Assembly: GCF_018326265.1 (NCBI RefSeq)
Contig: NZ_AP023360.1
Coordinates: forward strand, 846,501-910,500
DNA from: Catellatospora sp. IY07-71
GTDB lineage: Bacteria > Actinomycetota > Actinomycetes > Mycobacteriales > Micromonosporaceae
Length of the DNA stretch: 64,000 bases
Reading direction: 5' to 3'
Position numbers and translations under genes: made by a program. Each line of letters begins with the position of its first letter. Position 1 is the stretch's first letter. The notes beneath the pieces were generated by a model, which had not been told where the DNA came from, made no database searches, and was given only the letters and a program-made list of their open reading frames with translations. Shown in pieces: positions 42,474-50,884 of the stretch.

Positions 42474-43241
42474 ATGAACGAGCGGATGGATCTCTTCCGG
42501 CTGGACGGCCGGGTCGCACTCGTCACCGGTGCGGGCAGCCCCCATGGCATCGGCTTCGCCACCGCTCGCCAGCTGGCCGCCCTCGGCGCGAAGGTCGCCG
42601 TGGTCTCCACCACCCGGCGCATCCATGAGCGCGCGGGCGAGCTGGGCGTGCTCGGCTTCGTGGCGGACCTCACGCTGGAGGCGGAGGTAGGCGCCCTGGC
42701 GGACGCGGTCACCGAGCAGCTCGGCGACGTCGACATCCTGGTCAACAACGCCGGCCTGACCAGCCGGGCCAGCGTGGAGGTGATCCGGCCGGTCGCGCAG
42801 CTCACCTTCGAGGAGTGGCACGCCGAGATCGACCGCAACCTCACCACCGCGTTCCTGTGCAGCCGGGCGTTCCTCGGCGGCATGTCCGAGCGCGGCTGGG
42901 GCCGCATCGTGAACCTGTCGGCCACGGCCGGCCCGGTGAACGCGCTGCCCGCCGAGGCCGGCTACGCCGCCGCCAAGGCGGGTGTGCTGGGCCTGACCCG
43001 GGCGCTGGCGATGGAGCTGGTGGCCGACGGCATCACCGTCAACGCGGTCGCCCCCGGCACCATCCACACCTCGGCCTCCACCCTCGCCGAGCTGAAGCAG
43101 GGCTACGACACCCCGATGGGCCGCCCCGGCACCCCGGACGAGGTCGCCGCCACCATCGCCTTCCTCTGCTCCCCCGCCGCGGGTTACATCACCGGCCAGA
43201 TGCTCGTCATCGACGGCGGCCAGTCCATCCGCCAGGGCTGA
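42474..43241 (+). CDS. Short-chain dehydrogenase/reductase
   Basis: 255 residues. NAD(P)-dependent Rossmann enzyme: cofactor motif TGAGSPHGIGFATARQL (about 18-34), NNAG (about 88), catalytic Ser in NLSATAGPVNALPAEAGYAAAKAG with the YxxxK (Tyr about 162, Lys about 166), and C-terminal YITGQMLVIDGGQSI typical of FabG-like members. The Ser-His insertion in the Gly motif is slightly unusual. The start ATG 42474 follows AGGATCGAGCC, which may be an RBS or a -10. The substrate is not identifiable. A GGAAGGGCACCTTC repeat starts two bases after the stop. Confidence 0.92.
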   Translation: MNERMDLFRLDGRVALVTGAGSPHGIGFATARQLAALGAKVAVVSTTRRIHERAGELGVLGFVADLTLEAEVGALADAVTEQLGDVDILVNNAGLTSRASVEVIRPVAQLTFEEWHAEIDRNLTTAFLCSRAFLGGMSERGWGRIVNLSATAGPVNALPAEAGYAAAKAGVLGLTRALAMELVADGITVNAVAPGTIHTSASTLAELKQGYDTPMGRPGTPDEVAATIAFLCSPAAGYITGQMLVIDGGQSIRQG

Positions 43242-43243
43242 AA

Positions 43244-43321
43244 GGAAGGGCACCTTCGTCGGCTCGCGTCAGCGAGACGAGCAGCAGCTCGGCACGCTAT
43301 GCGTTGTAGAAGGTGCCCTTC
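43244..43321. repeat. GGAAGGGCACCTTC repeat, copy B (long-loop variant)
   Basis: GGAAGGGCACCTTC (43244-43257) and GAAGGTGCCCTTC (43309-43321) are perfect inverted arms. The 51-base interior differs from the other copies and contains GCTCGCGTCAGCGAGACGAGC-type self-complementary DNA. It lies between the convergent SDR and HAD genes. Confidence 0.8.
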
Positions 43322-43330
43322 TTGACACCT

Positions 43331-43392
43331 CGCAGGTCAGGGGCGCCTTAACGCTTCGCGGGTCAGTGGCGCCGAGCCGTCTCGCGGGTCAG
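43331..43392. repeat. Three 26-bp-spaced imperfect direct repeats at the 3' end of the HAD gene
   Basis: CGCAGGTCAG (43331), CGCGGGTCAG (43357) and CGCGGGTCAG (43383) recur exactly 26 bases apart, each followed by a partly similar GGCGCC or ACGGCG. The last copy contains the stop codon of the HAD gene. Confidence 0.65.
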
Positions 43393-44084
43393 ACGGCGAC
43401 CGCCTGGGCGGCCGTGGCCAGCACTGCCGCCTCGGCCAGGCTCGCCGCCGTCTCGCCCGTGAAGGCGTCGTCGCTCGCGTACTGCAGATGCTCGGCGAGA
43501 TCCGGCGCGGCCAGCCGGATCGCCCGCATGCCGAGCGCCTGCGCGCCGGTCAGCTCCCGCGAGCCGCCGTCCCCGACGAACACGGACTCAGCCGGCTCGA
43601 CCCCGAGCCGCTCGCACGCGGTGAGGTACATCCGGGGGTGCGGCTTGCTCTGCCCCACGTGCACCGAGTACACCTTCACGTCGATCAGGTGGTCGATGGG
43701 CAGCGCCCGCATGATCTCGGGCAGCTCCCAGGCGCAGTCGCTGACGACCGCGAGGCGCACCCCGGTCCGGCGCAGCGCCCAGAGCACGGGCACGGCCTCC
43801 GGCCGCAGGCGGGTGTCGGCGCGAACGGCCGTCAGCCGGGCCGCCTGGGCCGCCCGCAGCCGCCCCGGCGTGACGCGTACACCCAGCTCATCGGCCACCC
43901 AGCGCATGGTCTCCAGCGCGTCGCCGTAAGTCCCCCGGCACCGGGGGTAGAACGAGGTCTCCAGCACTGCGAAGTACTCGGCGGGGTCGCAGCCCAGCAG
44001 CCGGGGCACTCTCGCGTGCGCGGGCCCACGAGTGCAGGCCGAGGTCAGCGTGCCGTAGAAATCGAAGAGGATCGCGCGCGGCAC
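43389..44084 (-). CDS. HAD-superfamily hydrolase
   Basis: 231 residues from GTG 44084. Haloacid-dehalogenase-type hydrolase, usually a phosphatase: motif I LFDFYGTLTS (nucleophile Asp about residue 8; the general-acid Asp is replaced by Tyr, as in some HAD-like dehalogenases), motif II AVVSDCAWE, motif III Lys in GQSKPHPRMY, motif IV VFVGDGGSRELTGA. GTG 44084 is chosen because TATCCT is five bases upstream, like the leaderless start at 35863; ATG 44114 would add ten residues. The stop lies in the third unit of a 26-bp direct repeat. Substrate unknown. Confidence 0.87.
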   Translation of the reverse strand: MPRAILFDFYGTLTSACTRGPAHARVPRLLGCDPAEYFAVLETSFYPRCRGTYGDALETMRWVADELGVRVTPGRLRAAQAARLTAVRADTRLRPEAVPVLWALRRTGVRLAVVSDCAWELPEIMRALPIDHLIDVKVYSVHVGQSKPHPRMYLTACERLGVEPAESVFVGDGGSRELTGAQALGMRAIRLAAPDLAEHLQYASDDAFTGETAASLAEAAVLATAAQAVAV

Positions 44085-44243
44085 GGCGCAGGATAACGAG
44101 GGTTCTGAATCCATTCGCGGAAGGGTAATCAGGCGATCACGTGAAGTACATAGGATGATCGCGTTCAGTACGTGCCTGATTCCAAGGCGTAGATGTCGAT
44201 CTGCCGACGCCGCCCTGAGCTGCACCTGGCAGGATCGGGCCTC

Positions 44244-45179
44244 ATGCGCCCCCGGCTCGACTCGCTCACCATCGCCGCCGTCACCGTGGCGATCATCGCC
44301 GTCTCGTCCTCCGGGGCCCTCATCGCGTACGCCGCCGCGCCGGCGCTGGCCATCGCGTTCTGGCGCAACGCCCTCGCCGTGGGCGTGCTCGCCCCGGTCA
44401 CCCTCACCCGCCGCCGCGGCGAGCTGCTCGGCCTGCGCGAGGGCCATGCCTGGCGGTGGAGCGTGCTGGCCGGCGTGGCGCTCGCCGCGCACTTCGCCAC
44501 CTGGGTGCCCAGCGTCAAGATGACCACCGTGGCGACCGCGACCGCGCTGGTGGCCACCCAGCCGATCTGGGCCGGGCTCATCGCGCTCGGCCAGGGCCGC
44601 CGCCTCGGCCGCTGGACCTGGCTGGGCATCGGCACCGCGGTGGTGGGCGCCGCGATCGCCACCGGGGCCGACTTCACCCGTGGGGGTACGGCGGTGGCCG
44701 GTGACCTGCTCGCGGTGGCCGGAGGACTGCTCGCGGCGGTGTACACGGCGCTCGGCGAGAAGGCGCGGGAGCGGACGACCACGACGACGTACACGACGGT
44801 CTGCTACTCGGTGTGCGCCGTGGTCCTGCTCGGGGTCTGCCTGCTGTTCGGCGTACGGCTCACCGGCTTCGACGACCAGACCTGGCTGGCCATCATCGCG
44901 CTGACGGCGGGCGCGCAGCTGCTCGGGCACTCGATGTTCAACTACGCGCTGCACAAGATCTCGGCGACCACGATCAGCGTGCTGATCCTGCTGGAGGTGC
45001 CCGGCGCGGCCCTGCTCGGCTGGGCCTGGCTGGACCAGGTCCCGCCCACGGCCGCCTGGCCCGGCATCGCCCTGCTCACCGGCGGCGTCGCCCTGGTCAT
45101 CCTCGACGCCCGCCGCCCCGCCGCCCTGCCCACCCCCGATCCGGTGGACGTCGACCTGCCCGTGCCCGGCAAGCGTTAG
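44244..45179 (+). CDS. EamA/DMT-family transporter
   Basis: 311 residues with ten predicted helices in two EamA repeats (about 10-140 and 150-285). ATALVATQPIWAGLIALGQGRRLGRWTWLGIGTAVVGAA is typical of the end of the first repeat, and ISVLILLEVPGAALLGWAWLDQVPP of the second. It is a drug/metabolite exporter of unknown substrate. ATG 44244 follows CAGGAT by eight bases. The stop codon TAG overlaps the first base of a GGAAGGGCACCTTC repeat. Confidence 0.9.
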   Translation: MRPRLDSLTIAAVTVAIIAVSSSGALIAYAAAPALAIAFWRNALAVGVLAPVTLTRRRGELLGLREGHAWRWSVLAGVALAAHFATWVPSVKMTTVATATALVATQPIWAGLIALGQGRRLGRWTWLGIGTAVVGAAIATGADFTRGGTAVAGDLLAVAGGLLAAVYTALGEKARERTTTTTYTTVCYSVCAVVLLGVCLLFGVRLTGFDDQTWLAIIALTAGAQLLGHSMFNYALHKISATTISVLILLEVPGAALLGWAWLDQVPPTAAWPGIALLTGGVALVILDARRPAALPTPDPVDVDLPVPGKR

Positions 45180-45224
45180 GAAGGGCACCTTCTACTACGG
45201 AAAACGATAAGAAGGTGCCCTTCC
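45179..45224. repeat. GGAAGGGCACCTTC repeat, copy C (inverted arms)
   Basis: GGAAGGGCACCTTC (45179-45192) and GAAGGTGCCCTTCC (45211-45224) are perfect 14-base inverted arms around TACTACGGAAAACGATAA. The interior matches copies A and D. The first base is the last base of the EamA stop codon. Confidence 0.9.
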
Positions 45225-45247
45225 TTTCGTGGGGGAGAATGGGCGGC

Positions 45248-45724
45248 ATGACGTATCCGTTGGTGGAGGAGGCCGCGAAGAAGGCGGCGGTCGCGTGGGT
45301 GTCGGTCGGCGGGCCGGCGTACGCGGTCTGGTGCCTGCCGCTGGAGGGCCGGCTGCACGTGGTGGTCGGGCCCGGGGAGCAGGAGCTGCCGGGTCTCGCC
45401 GAGGCGGAGCGGGCCACGGTGACGCTGCGCGGGGATCACGGCGGGGCGGTGGTCACCTACCCGGCGACCGTCGAGCGGGTCGAGCCGGGTGGCGAGCGGT
45501 GGGAGGCGGTCGCGGTGCCCATGGCGGGCAAGCGGCTCAACGCCCCCGGCACCGCCGAGGCGCTGGCCGAGCGCTGGGCCCGGGAGTGTGTGCTGGTCGC
45601 GCTGTCGCCCGCGGGTGAGCCGGAGCCGCGCGGCGACGCGTCCGGCAGCGCCGAGCCGCGCCCGACCCCGGCCGCCAACGCGACCCGCAAGCCGTTCCGG
45701 CTGCACCGGGTACGCCGCCGGTAA
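45248..45724 (+). CDS. Pyridoxamine-phosphate-oxidase-like (FMN split-barrel) protein
   Basis: 158 residues from ATG 45248; an ATG at 45239 is in frame. The first 115 residues read like a split beta-barrel of the PNPOx-like family (AVAWVSVGGPAYAVWCLPLEGRLHVVVGPGEQELPGL; ATVTLRGDHGGAVVTYPATVERVEPG), which often binds FMN, F420 or heme. The C-terminal 40 residues are disordered and basic (TRKPFRLHRVRRR). GAGAAT lies upstream as a possible -10. Enzyme activity cannot be assigned. It follows repeat copy C. Confidence 0.7.
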   Translation: MTYPLVEEAAKKAAVAWVSVGGPAYAVWCLPLEGRLHVVVGPGEQELPGLAEAERATVTLRGDHGGAVVTYPATVERVEPGGERWEAVAVPMAGKRLNAPGTAEALAERWARECVLVALSPAGEPEPRGDASGSAEPRPTPAANATRKPFRLHRVRRR

Positions 45725-45763
45725 CACCCCACCGGGCCGGATAAATACGCATACCATGCCAAT

Positions 45764-47014
45764 ATGGCCACGCTGACCAGGGTCTTCGTCGCCCGGCTCG
45801 CGGGGCTGCCCGTCTTCGACCCGAACGGCGACCAGGTGGGCCGGGTCCGCGACGCCGTGGCCCGGCTGCGCTCCGACGGCCCGCCCGCGGTGGTCGGCCT
45901 GATGGCCGAGATGCCGATGCGGCGGCAGATCTTCCTGCCCATCGGCCGGGTCACCTCGATCGACGCCGACAGCGTCGTGCTCGGCTCGGGCACCATCAAC
46001 CTGCGCCGCTTCCAGAAGGGCCCGGCCGAGCTGCTCGTGCTGGCCGACCTGCTGGACCGGCGGATCACCACCCCCAACGGCACCCCGGCCGCCGTGGTCG
46101 ACGTGGCCATGGAGTCCGACCGCGCCGGGCAGTGGAACCTGGGCCGGGTCGCGGTACGGGACATCGCCAGCCGCCTCGGACGGCGCGGCCAGCTGCACCA
46201 GTTCGAGTGGGACGAGCTGACCGGGCTCGTCGACTCGGCCGCCGTACAGGGCACCGCGTCGCTGCTCACCGTGCTGGAGAAGATGCGCCCGGCCGACCTG
46301 GCCAGCGCCCTGCAGGAGCTGCCCGACCAGCGGCGGCACGCGGTCGCCGCGGCGCTGGACGACGAGCGCCTCGCCGACGTGCTGGAGGAGCTGCCCGAGC
46401 ACGACCAGGTCGACATCCTGGCCCGGCTGGACCGCGAGCGCGCCGCCGACGTGCTGGAGGAGATGGACGCCGACGACGCCGCGGACCTGCTGGCCGAGCT
46501 GCCGCCCAGCGAGCGGGCGCTGCTGCTGGACCTGATGGAGCCGGAGGAGTCCGCGCCGGTCCGCGCCCTGATGCACTACCGGCCCAACACCGCCGGCGCG
46601 CTGATGACCAGCGAGCCGGTGATCCTCACCCCCGACGCCACCGTCGCCGACGCGCTGGCCCGCATCCGGGAGAAGCACCTGTCCCCCGCGCTGGCCGCGC
46701 AGGTCTTCGTATGCCGCGCGCCGATCGACACGCCGACCGGCCGCTACCTGGGCGTGGTGCACTTCCAGCGGCTGCTGCGCGAACCGCCCGGCGATTTGCT
46801 CGGCGGCGTGCTGGAGCGTGACATCCAGCCGCTGCCGCCCAGCCTGCCGCTCGCCGAGATCACCCGGCGGATGGCGACGTACAACCTGGTCGCGATCGCG
46901 GTGGTGGACTCCAACGACCGGCTGGTCGGCGCGGTGACCGTGGACGACGTGCTCGACCACCTGCTGCCGCGCGACTGGCGGGAGCGCAGCCCGGGCCCGG
47001 AAACGGCGTCATGA
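45764..47014 (+). CDS. PRC-barrel/MgtE N-terminal/CBS domain protein
   Basis: 416 residues. Order of parts: PRC-barrel-like segment (about 5-130, VFVARLAGLPVFDPNGDQVGRVRD), MgtE intracellular N domain of helical repeats (about 160-265, LQELPDQRRHAVAAALDDERLADVLEELPEHD; DVLEEMDADDAADLLAELPPSERALLLDLM) and two CBS domains (about 275-400, MTSEPVILTPDATVADALARIRE; LVAIAVVDSNDRLVGAVTVDDVLDHLLP). The magnesium-channel membrane domain of true MgtE is absent, so it is probably a soluble sensor. TACCAT six bases before ATG 45764 suggests a leaderless mRNA. DUF1003 follows after 25 bases. Confidence 0.9.
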   Translation: MATLTRVFVARLAGLPVFDPNGDQVGRVRDAVARLRSDGPPAVVGLMAEMPMRRQIFLPIGRVTSIDADSVVLGSGTINLRRFQKGPAELLVLADLLDRRITTPNGTPAAVVDVAMESDRAGQWNLGRVAVRDIASRLGRRGQLHQFEWDELTGLVDSAAVQGTASLLTVLEKMRPADLASALQELPDQRRHAVAAALDDERLADVLEELPEHDQVDILARLDRERAADVLEEMDADDAADLLAELPPSERALLLDLMEPEESAPVRALMHYRPNTAGALMTSEPVILTPDATVADALARIREKHLSPALAAQVFVCRAPIDTPTGRYLGVVHFQRLLREPPGDLLGGVLERDIQPLPPSLPLAEITRRMATYNLVAIAVVDSNDRLVGAVTVDDVLDHLLPRDWRERSPGPETAS

Positions 47015-47039
47015 GCCGCGCCGGGCGGGAGGCGGGCCG

Positions 47040-47582
47040 GTGAGCGACCGTCTCGACCAGCCCCGGGAGCCCCGCGCGGTGCGCCTGCCGCAGTGGAACC
47101 CGGAGGCGTTCGGCGCCTTCGCGGAGAAGTTCGCCCGGTTCATGGGCACCGCGAAGTTCATCGTCTACATGACGATCTTCGTGATCGTCTGGATCCTGCT
47201 CAACCTGATCGGCGTGTTCGGGATGAAGTGGGACCCGTACCCGTTCATCCTGCTCAACCTGTTCTTCAGCACCCAGGCGTCGTACGCCGCGCCGCTGATC
47301 CTGCTCGCCCAGAACCGCCAGGCCGACCGGGACCGGCTGACCCTGGACGAAGACCGCCGCCGCGCCCAGGCGCAGAAGGCCGATACCGAGTATCTGGCGC
47401 GGGAGATCGCCTCGCTGCGGATGGCCCTCAACGAGGTTGCCACCCGCGACTACATCCGCTCCGAGCTGGCCAAGCTCGCCGAGGAGCTGGACGACGCGGC
47501 CGAGCGCCGCCACCAGCAGGAGAAGGCCGCGCGCAAGGAGGCGAAGGCGGACAGGAAAAGCCGCGCGTCGCAAGGGGCATGA
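47040..47582 (+). CDS. DUF1003 membrane protein
   Basis: 180 residues from GTG 47040, with GGAGG seven bases upstream. Two membrane helices (about 40-60 FIVYMTIFVIVWILLNLIG and 72-93 PFILLNLFFSTQASYAAPLILL) are followed by a long charged coiled-coil tail (QNRQADRDRLTLDEDRRRAQAQKADTEYLAREIASLR). WDPYPFILLNLFFS is the DUF1003 signature. In related bacteria it is often next to the MgtE-N/CBS gene, as here, so the two may act together in ion handling; no function is proven. Confidence 0.9.
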   Translation: MSDRLDQPREPRAVRLPQWNPEAFGAFAEKFARFMGTAKFIVYMTIFVIVWILLNLIGVFGMKWDPYPFILLNLFFSTQASYAAPLILLAQNRQADRDRLTLDEDRRRAQAQKADTEYLAREIASLRMALNEVATRDYIRSELAKLAEELDDAAERRHQQEKAARKEAKADRKSRASQGA

Positions 47583-47626
47583 CGCGCGGCTTCAACTCCT
47601 TCGATGGTCCCACGATCGGGCGAGCA

Positions 47627-47680
47627 CGGGCAATGGGTCGCGAGAATGTTGCGCGTACCACCCGCCGCACGCATTGCCCG
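47627..47680. repeat. CGGGCAATG/CATTGCCCG inverted repeat
   Basis: CGGGCAATG (47627-47635) and CATTGCCCG (47672-47680) are perfect nine-base arms around 36 bases, between the DUF1003 gene and mrp. No second copy was seen. The outer sequence again carries GATC (GATCGGGC; CCCGATCATGATC). Confidence 0.5.
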
Positions 47681-47712
47681 ATCATGATCTGTGCCGCGGG
47701 TAGCATGGCCCC

Positions 47713-48855
47713 ATGTCCACCGCTGTGCACGCCGACGAGCAGGCCGTTCTCGCCGCACTCGCCTCCGTCAACGACCCGGAGATCAAGCGACCCATCACCG
47801 AACTCGGCATGGTCGAGTCGGTGAAGGTCGACGCGGGCGTGGCCCACGTCCGCATCCTGCTGACCGTCGCCGGCTGCCCGCTCAAGGACACCCTGCGCAC
47901 CGACATCACCGCCGCCGCGACCACGGTCGACGGCATCACCGCCGTCGAGATCGACTTCGGCGTGATGAGCCCCGACCAGCGCCAGGACCTGCAGAAGAAG
48001 CTGCGCGGCGGCGCCGCGGCCGAGCCCGTGATCCCGTTCGCGCAGCCCGGCAGCCGCACCCGCGTGTACGCCGTCGCCTCCGGCAAGGGCGGCGTCGGCA
48101 AGTCCAGCGTCACCGTCAACCTGGCCGCCGCGCTGGCCGCCCGGGGCCTGTCCGTCGGCGTGGTCGACGCCGACATCTACGGCCACTCGGTGCCCCGCAT
48201 GCTCGGCGTCGAGGGCCGCCCCACCCAGGTCGAGGACATGATCATGCCGCCGCAGGCGCACGGCGTGAAGGTCATCTCGATCGGCATGTTCACCAGCGGC
48301 AACGCCGCGGTGGTGTGGCGCGGGCCGATGCTGCACCGCGCGCTGCAGCAGTTCCTCGCCGACGTGTACTGGGGCGACCTGGACGTGCTGCTGCTCGACC
48401 TGCCGCCGGGCACCGGCGACATCGCCATCTCGCTGGCCCAGCTGCTGCCCACCGCCGAGATCCTGGTGGTCACCACGCCGCAGGCCGCGGCCGCCGAGGT
48501 CGCCGAGCGGGCCGGCGCGATCGCCCTGCAGACCCACCAGCGCCTGGTCGGCGTCGTGGAGAACATGTCCTGGCTCCAGCTGCCCGACGGCAGCCGGATG
48601 GAGGTCTTCGGCGCGGGCGGCGGGCAGACCGTCGCGGACTCGCTGACCCGCCTCACCGGCGCGTCGGTCCCGCTGCTCGGCCAGATCCCGCTGGACACCG
48701 GCGTACGCGAGGCCGGCGACGAGGGCACCCCCGTGGTGCTCGGCGCCCCCGACTCCCCCGCCGGCAGCGCCCTCAACGCGGTCGCCGACCGCCTGGCCGT
48801 CCGCCGCGAATCCCTGGTCGGCCGCTCCCTCGGCCTCTCCCCCGCCAAGCGCTGA
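47713..48855 (+). CDS. mrp: Mrp/ApbC-type iron-sulfur cluster carrier ATPase
   Basis: 380 residues. An N-terminal DUF59/MIP18 domain (about 8-85, VLAALASVNDPEIKRPITELGMVESVKV) is joined to a deviant-Walker P-loop NTPase: ASGKGGVGKSSVTVNLA (about 118-134), DADIYGHSVPRMLG and LDLPPGTGDIAISLAQ. It carries or helps insert Fe-S clusters. The CxxC pair that follows ENMS in many Mrp proteins is missing here (VVENMSWLQLPDGSRMEVFG), as is usual in actinobacterial Mrp. TAGCAT six bases before the ATG points to a leaderless transcript. Confidence 0.95.
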   Translation: MSTAVHADEQAVLAALASVNDPEIKRPITELGMVESVKVDAGVAHVRILLTVAGCPLKDTLRTDITAAATTVDGITAVEIDFGVMSPDQRQDLQKKLRGGAAAEPVIPFAQPGSRTRVYAVASGKGGVGKSSVTVNLAAALAARGLSVGVVDADIYGHSVPRMLGVEGRPTQVEDMIMPPQAHGVKVISIGMFTSGNAAVVWRGPMLHRALQQFLADVYWGDLDVLLLDLPPGTGDIAISLAQLLPTAEILVVTTPQAAAAEVAERAGAIALQTHQRLVGVVENMSWLQLPDGSRMEVFGAGGGQTVADSLTRLTGASVPLLGQIPLDTGVREAGDEGTPVVLGAPDSPAGSALNAVADRLAVRRESLVGRSLGLSPAKR

Positions 48856-48867
48856 CCGTGCGCCACC

Positions 48868-48901
48868 ATGGCCCGCGCCTCCCTCCCGGAGGCCGGGCCA
48901 T
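48868..48901 (+). terminator. Terminator after mrp
   Basis: ATGGCCCG-x-GCCTCC pairs with GGAGGC-CGGGCCAT around CTCCC, with one bulged base; it begins 13 bases after the stop. Confidence 0.8.
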
Positions 48902-48925
48902 GATCGTCCCCGGGGCCCCGGCCAT

Positions 48926-49000
48926 GATCGTCCGACTTGCCTGGCACCCGGGCGTATCTTGGGCACGCTTTCGCCCACCTGCCTGGCAAGTTGGATGATC
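48926..49000. repeat. 75-bp GATC-ended palindromic repeat, copy 1
   Basis: GATCGTCCGACTTGCCTGGC at the left is mirrored by GCCTGGCAAGTTGGATGATC at the right; the interior has GGGCG and CGCCC. The copy at 57246-57320 has the same 75-base length and aligns throughout in inverted orientation. It lies between convergent mrp and tatB. Confidence 0.85.
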
Positions 49001-49046
49001 TAGCGCGCCGGGGCGGCGTGACCGCGCCGGGGCGGCGGGGTGCGGG

Positions 49047-49466
49047 TCAGGTGGCGTCGTCGAAGCGGGCGGCGGACGGGGCCGGGGACGCGGTGGACGA
49101 CGTCGCGCCGCCGGGGGTGGCGGCCATGGCGTTGACGTTGGCCTTGGCGTCGGCGCCGAGCTTGTTCACCGTGTTCAGCTCCCCCTTGAGGTCGTCGTAG
49201 AGGCCGGTCAGCGGCTTGCGCAGGGCCGCCTCGTCCTCCTCGCTGAGCAGGTGCTTGCGTACGAACGCCTTGGGGTTGAGGTCTTCCAGCTTGATGTCGG
49301 TGCCCAGCTCGCGGCTCAGGTCGCCGGTGGCATTGGTGGCCATGGCGCGCAGGTTGCGCAGCATCCGCATGCCGTCGCTGATCACCTTGGGCAGCCGCTC
49401 TCCGAAGATCAACAGTGCGAGCAGCAGGAGCGCGATGAACTCCCAGCTGTTCAGATTCTCAAACAC
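49047..49466 (-). CDS. tatB: Sec-independent protein translocase subunit TatB
   Basis: 139 residues from GTG 49466, RBS GGGAGG. One N-terminal membrane helix (WEFIALLLLALLIFG, about 8-22) and an amphipathic helix (ERLPKVISDGMRMLRNLRAM) form the Tat receptor-channel subunit for folded proteins with twin-Arg signals. The tail is charged and disordered (residues 60-139). It follows htrA on the same strand after 65 bases, an arrangement known from other actinobacteria; tatA and tatC are not in the window. Confidence 0.95.
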   Translation of the reverse strand: MFENLNSWEFIALLLLALLIFGERLPKVISDGMRMLRNLRAMATNATGDLSRELGTDIKLEDLNPKAFVRKHLLSEEDEAALRKPLTGLYDDLKGELNTVNKLGADAKANVNAMAATPGGATSSTASPAPSAARFDDAT

Positions 49467-49531
49467 CGCTGCCTCCCGAGGTGTGCCCGACGTCGCAAGG
49501 GTACGTGCGGCACCGCCGGACAGGCCACCCC

Positions 49532-50803
49532 TCAGTCGGCGTCAGCGACGAGTGTCACGGACGCGTTATGGCTGGTAGGACCGCGTTTGTAGGCCACCTG
49601 GACCACCTCACCCGGTGCAGTTTTCCGCACAAGTGCGATGAGGTCCGTGGGCTCGCTGAGCGGCCGTCCGCCGAAGCTCGTCACCACGTCACCCTGGCGC
49701 AGGCCCGCCTCGGCCGCCGGCCCGGCGGCCACCACCTCGCCCAGCCGCACCCCGCCCGCGGGCCCGCGGAACGCCTCCTCGACCTCCGCGCCGATCACGG
49801 TACGGTGCGCCCGGCCGTCCGAGATGATCTCATCGGCGACGCGCCGGGCGTGGTTGATCGGGATCGCGAAGGCCAGGCCGATGTTGCCCGCCGACTCCTC
49901 GCTGCCGCCCATCGACTTGATGACGGCGTTGATCCCGACGACCTGCCCCGCGGCGTCCACGAGCGGCCCGCCGGAGTTGCCGTGGTTGACCGCCGCGTCG
50001 GTCTGGATCGCGGCGTAGTACCTGTTCCCGCCGTCGTCGGTGTTGGTGGCGATGGGCCGGTCCAGGGCGCTGACGATGCCCGCGGTGACCGTGCCGCGCA
50101 GCGCCAGCGGCGAGCCGACCGCGACGACCGGGTCGCCGACCACGACCGCGTCGGAGTCGCCGAGCAGCGCCGGGCGTACGCCCTTGCGCTGCACCTGCAG
50201 CACCGCCACGTCCGACTCCGGGTCGGCGCCGATCACCTTCGCGGGCGAGCTGGTGCCGTCGTCGAATATGACGCTCGCCACTCCGGACCCGCCGGACACG
50301 ACGTGGTCGTTGGTGATGATGTGCCCCTCGGCGCTGGCCACGAAGCCCGAGCCGAGCGACACGCTGCCCTCCACCGGGACCCGGATGGTGACCACGCTGG
50401 GCAGCACCATCCTGGCCACGGCGGCCAGCGAATCGGGGGCGCGCTGCGGGGTCGCGGCGGCCTGGCCGAGAACGGAGGGGGCGACGGCCCGGTCGTCGCT
50501 GAAGCGCACCCCCATCGCCCCGCCGAGGACCCCGGCCAGTACGCCCGCGAGGACGGCCACTCCGGCGACTGTCCACAACGTACGACGTCGGGTAGGGTCG
50601 GGCTCGGCCAACGGCTCCGGCACGGGTGCGGACACGCGCTCGGCGGGTGGCACGAGCGCCACCGGCGAGTGCGGATCGCGCCACGGATCGTTGAGCGCAT
50701 CGGACCACCAAAACGACGCCGGCGGTGCGACGGCCGGCGGCGTCTGCTGCGTCGCCGTCCAGTCGTCGTCATCCGGCCGGCGATAACCCCAGCCGTCGGT
50801 CAC
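49532..50803 (-). CDS. htrA: HtrA/DegP-type membrane serine protease with PDZ domain
   Basis: 423 residues from GTG 50803. The cytoplasmic N terminus is about 75 residues and acidic/Pro-rich, then a membrane helix (about 78-100, LWTVAGVAVLAGVLAGVLGGAMG). The trypsin-like domain has the triad His in IITNDHVVSG (about 172), Asp in GADPESDVAVLQV (about 202) and Ser in AVNHGNSGGPLVD (about 283). A PDZ domain covers about 325-420 (GGVRLGEVVAAGPAAEAGLRQGDVVTSFGG). It degrades or refolds damaged exported proteins. A longer ATG at 50851 lacks support. In mycobacteria sigE and rseA sit beside htrA-tatB; they are missing here. Confidence 0.95.
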   Translation of the reverse strand: MTDGWGYRRPDDDDWTATQQTPPAVAPPASFWWSDALNDPWRDPHSPVALVPPAERVSAPVPEPLAEPDPTRRRTLWTVAGVAVLAGVLAGVLGGAMGVRFSDDRAVAPSVLGQAAATPQRAPDSLAAVARMVLPSVVTIRVPVEGSVSLGSGFVASAEGHIITNDHVVSGGSGVASVIFDDGTSSPAKVIGADPESDVAVLQVQRKGVRPALLGDSDAVVVGDPVVAVGSPLALRGTVTAGIVSALDRPIATNTDDGGNRYYAAIQTDAAVNHGNSGGPLVDAAGQVVGINAVIKSMGGSEESAGNIGLAFAIPINHARRVADEIISDGRAHRTVIGAEVEEAFRGPAGGVRLGEVVAAGPAAEAGLRQGDVVTSFGGRPLSEPTDLIALVRKTAPGEVVQVAYKRGPTSHNASVTLVADAD

Positions 50804-50884
50804 TGACCTGCCCTCCGTCCGTTCCCCGGCTTCAGGATGGCACGGTTTCAACGTGAGAATTCACTGTTCACGGAAGGTGCATCA

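Noticed and set aside
48901-49046. A gene encoded in the frame through the 75-bp repeat near 48937
   Set aside because: The peptide (PGTRAYLGHAFAHLPGK) recurs only because the DNA repeat recurs at 57246; no RBS or conserved protein is involved.
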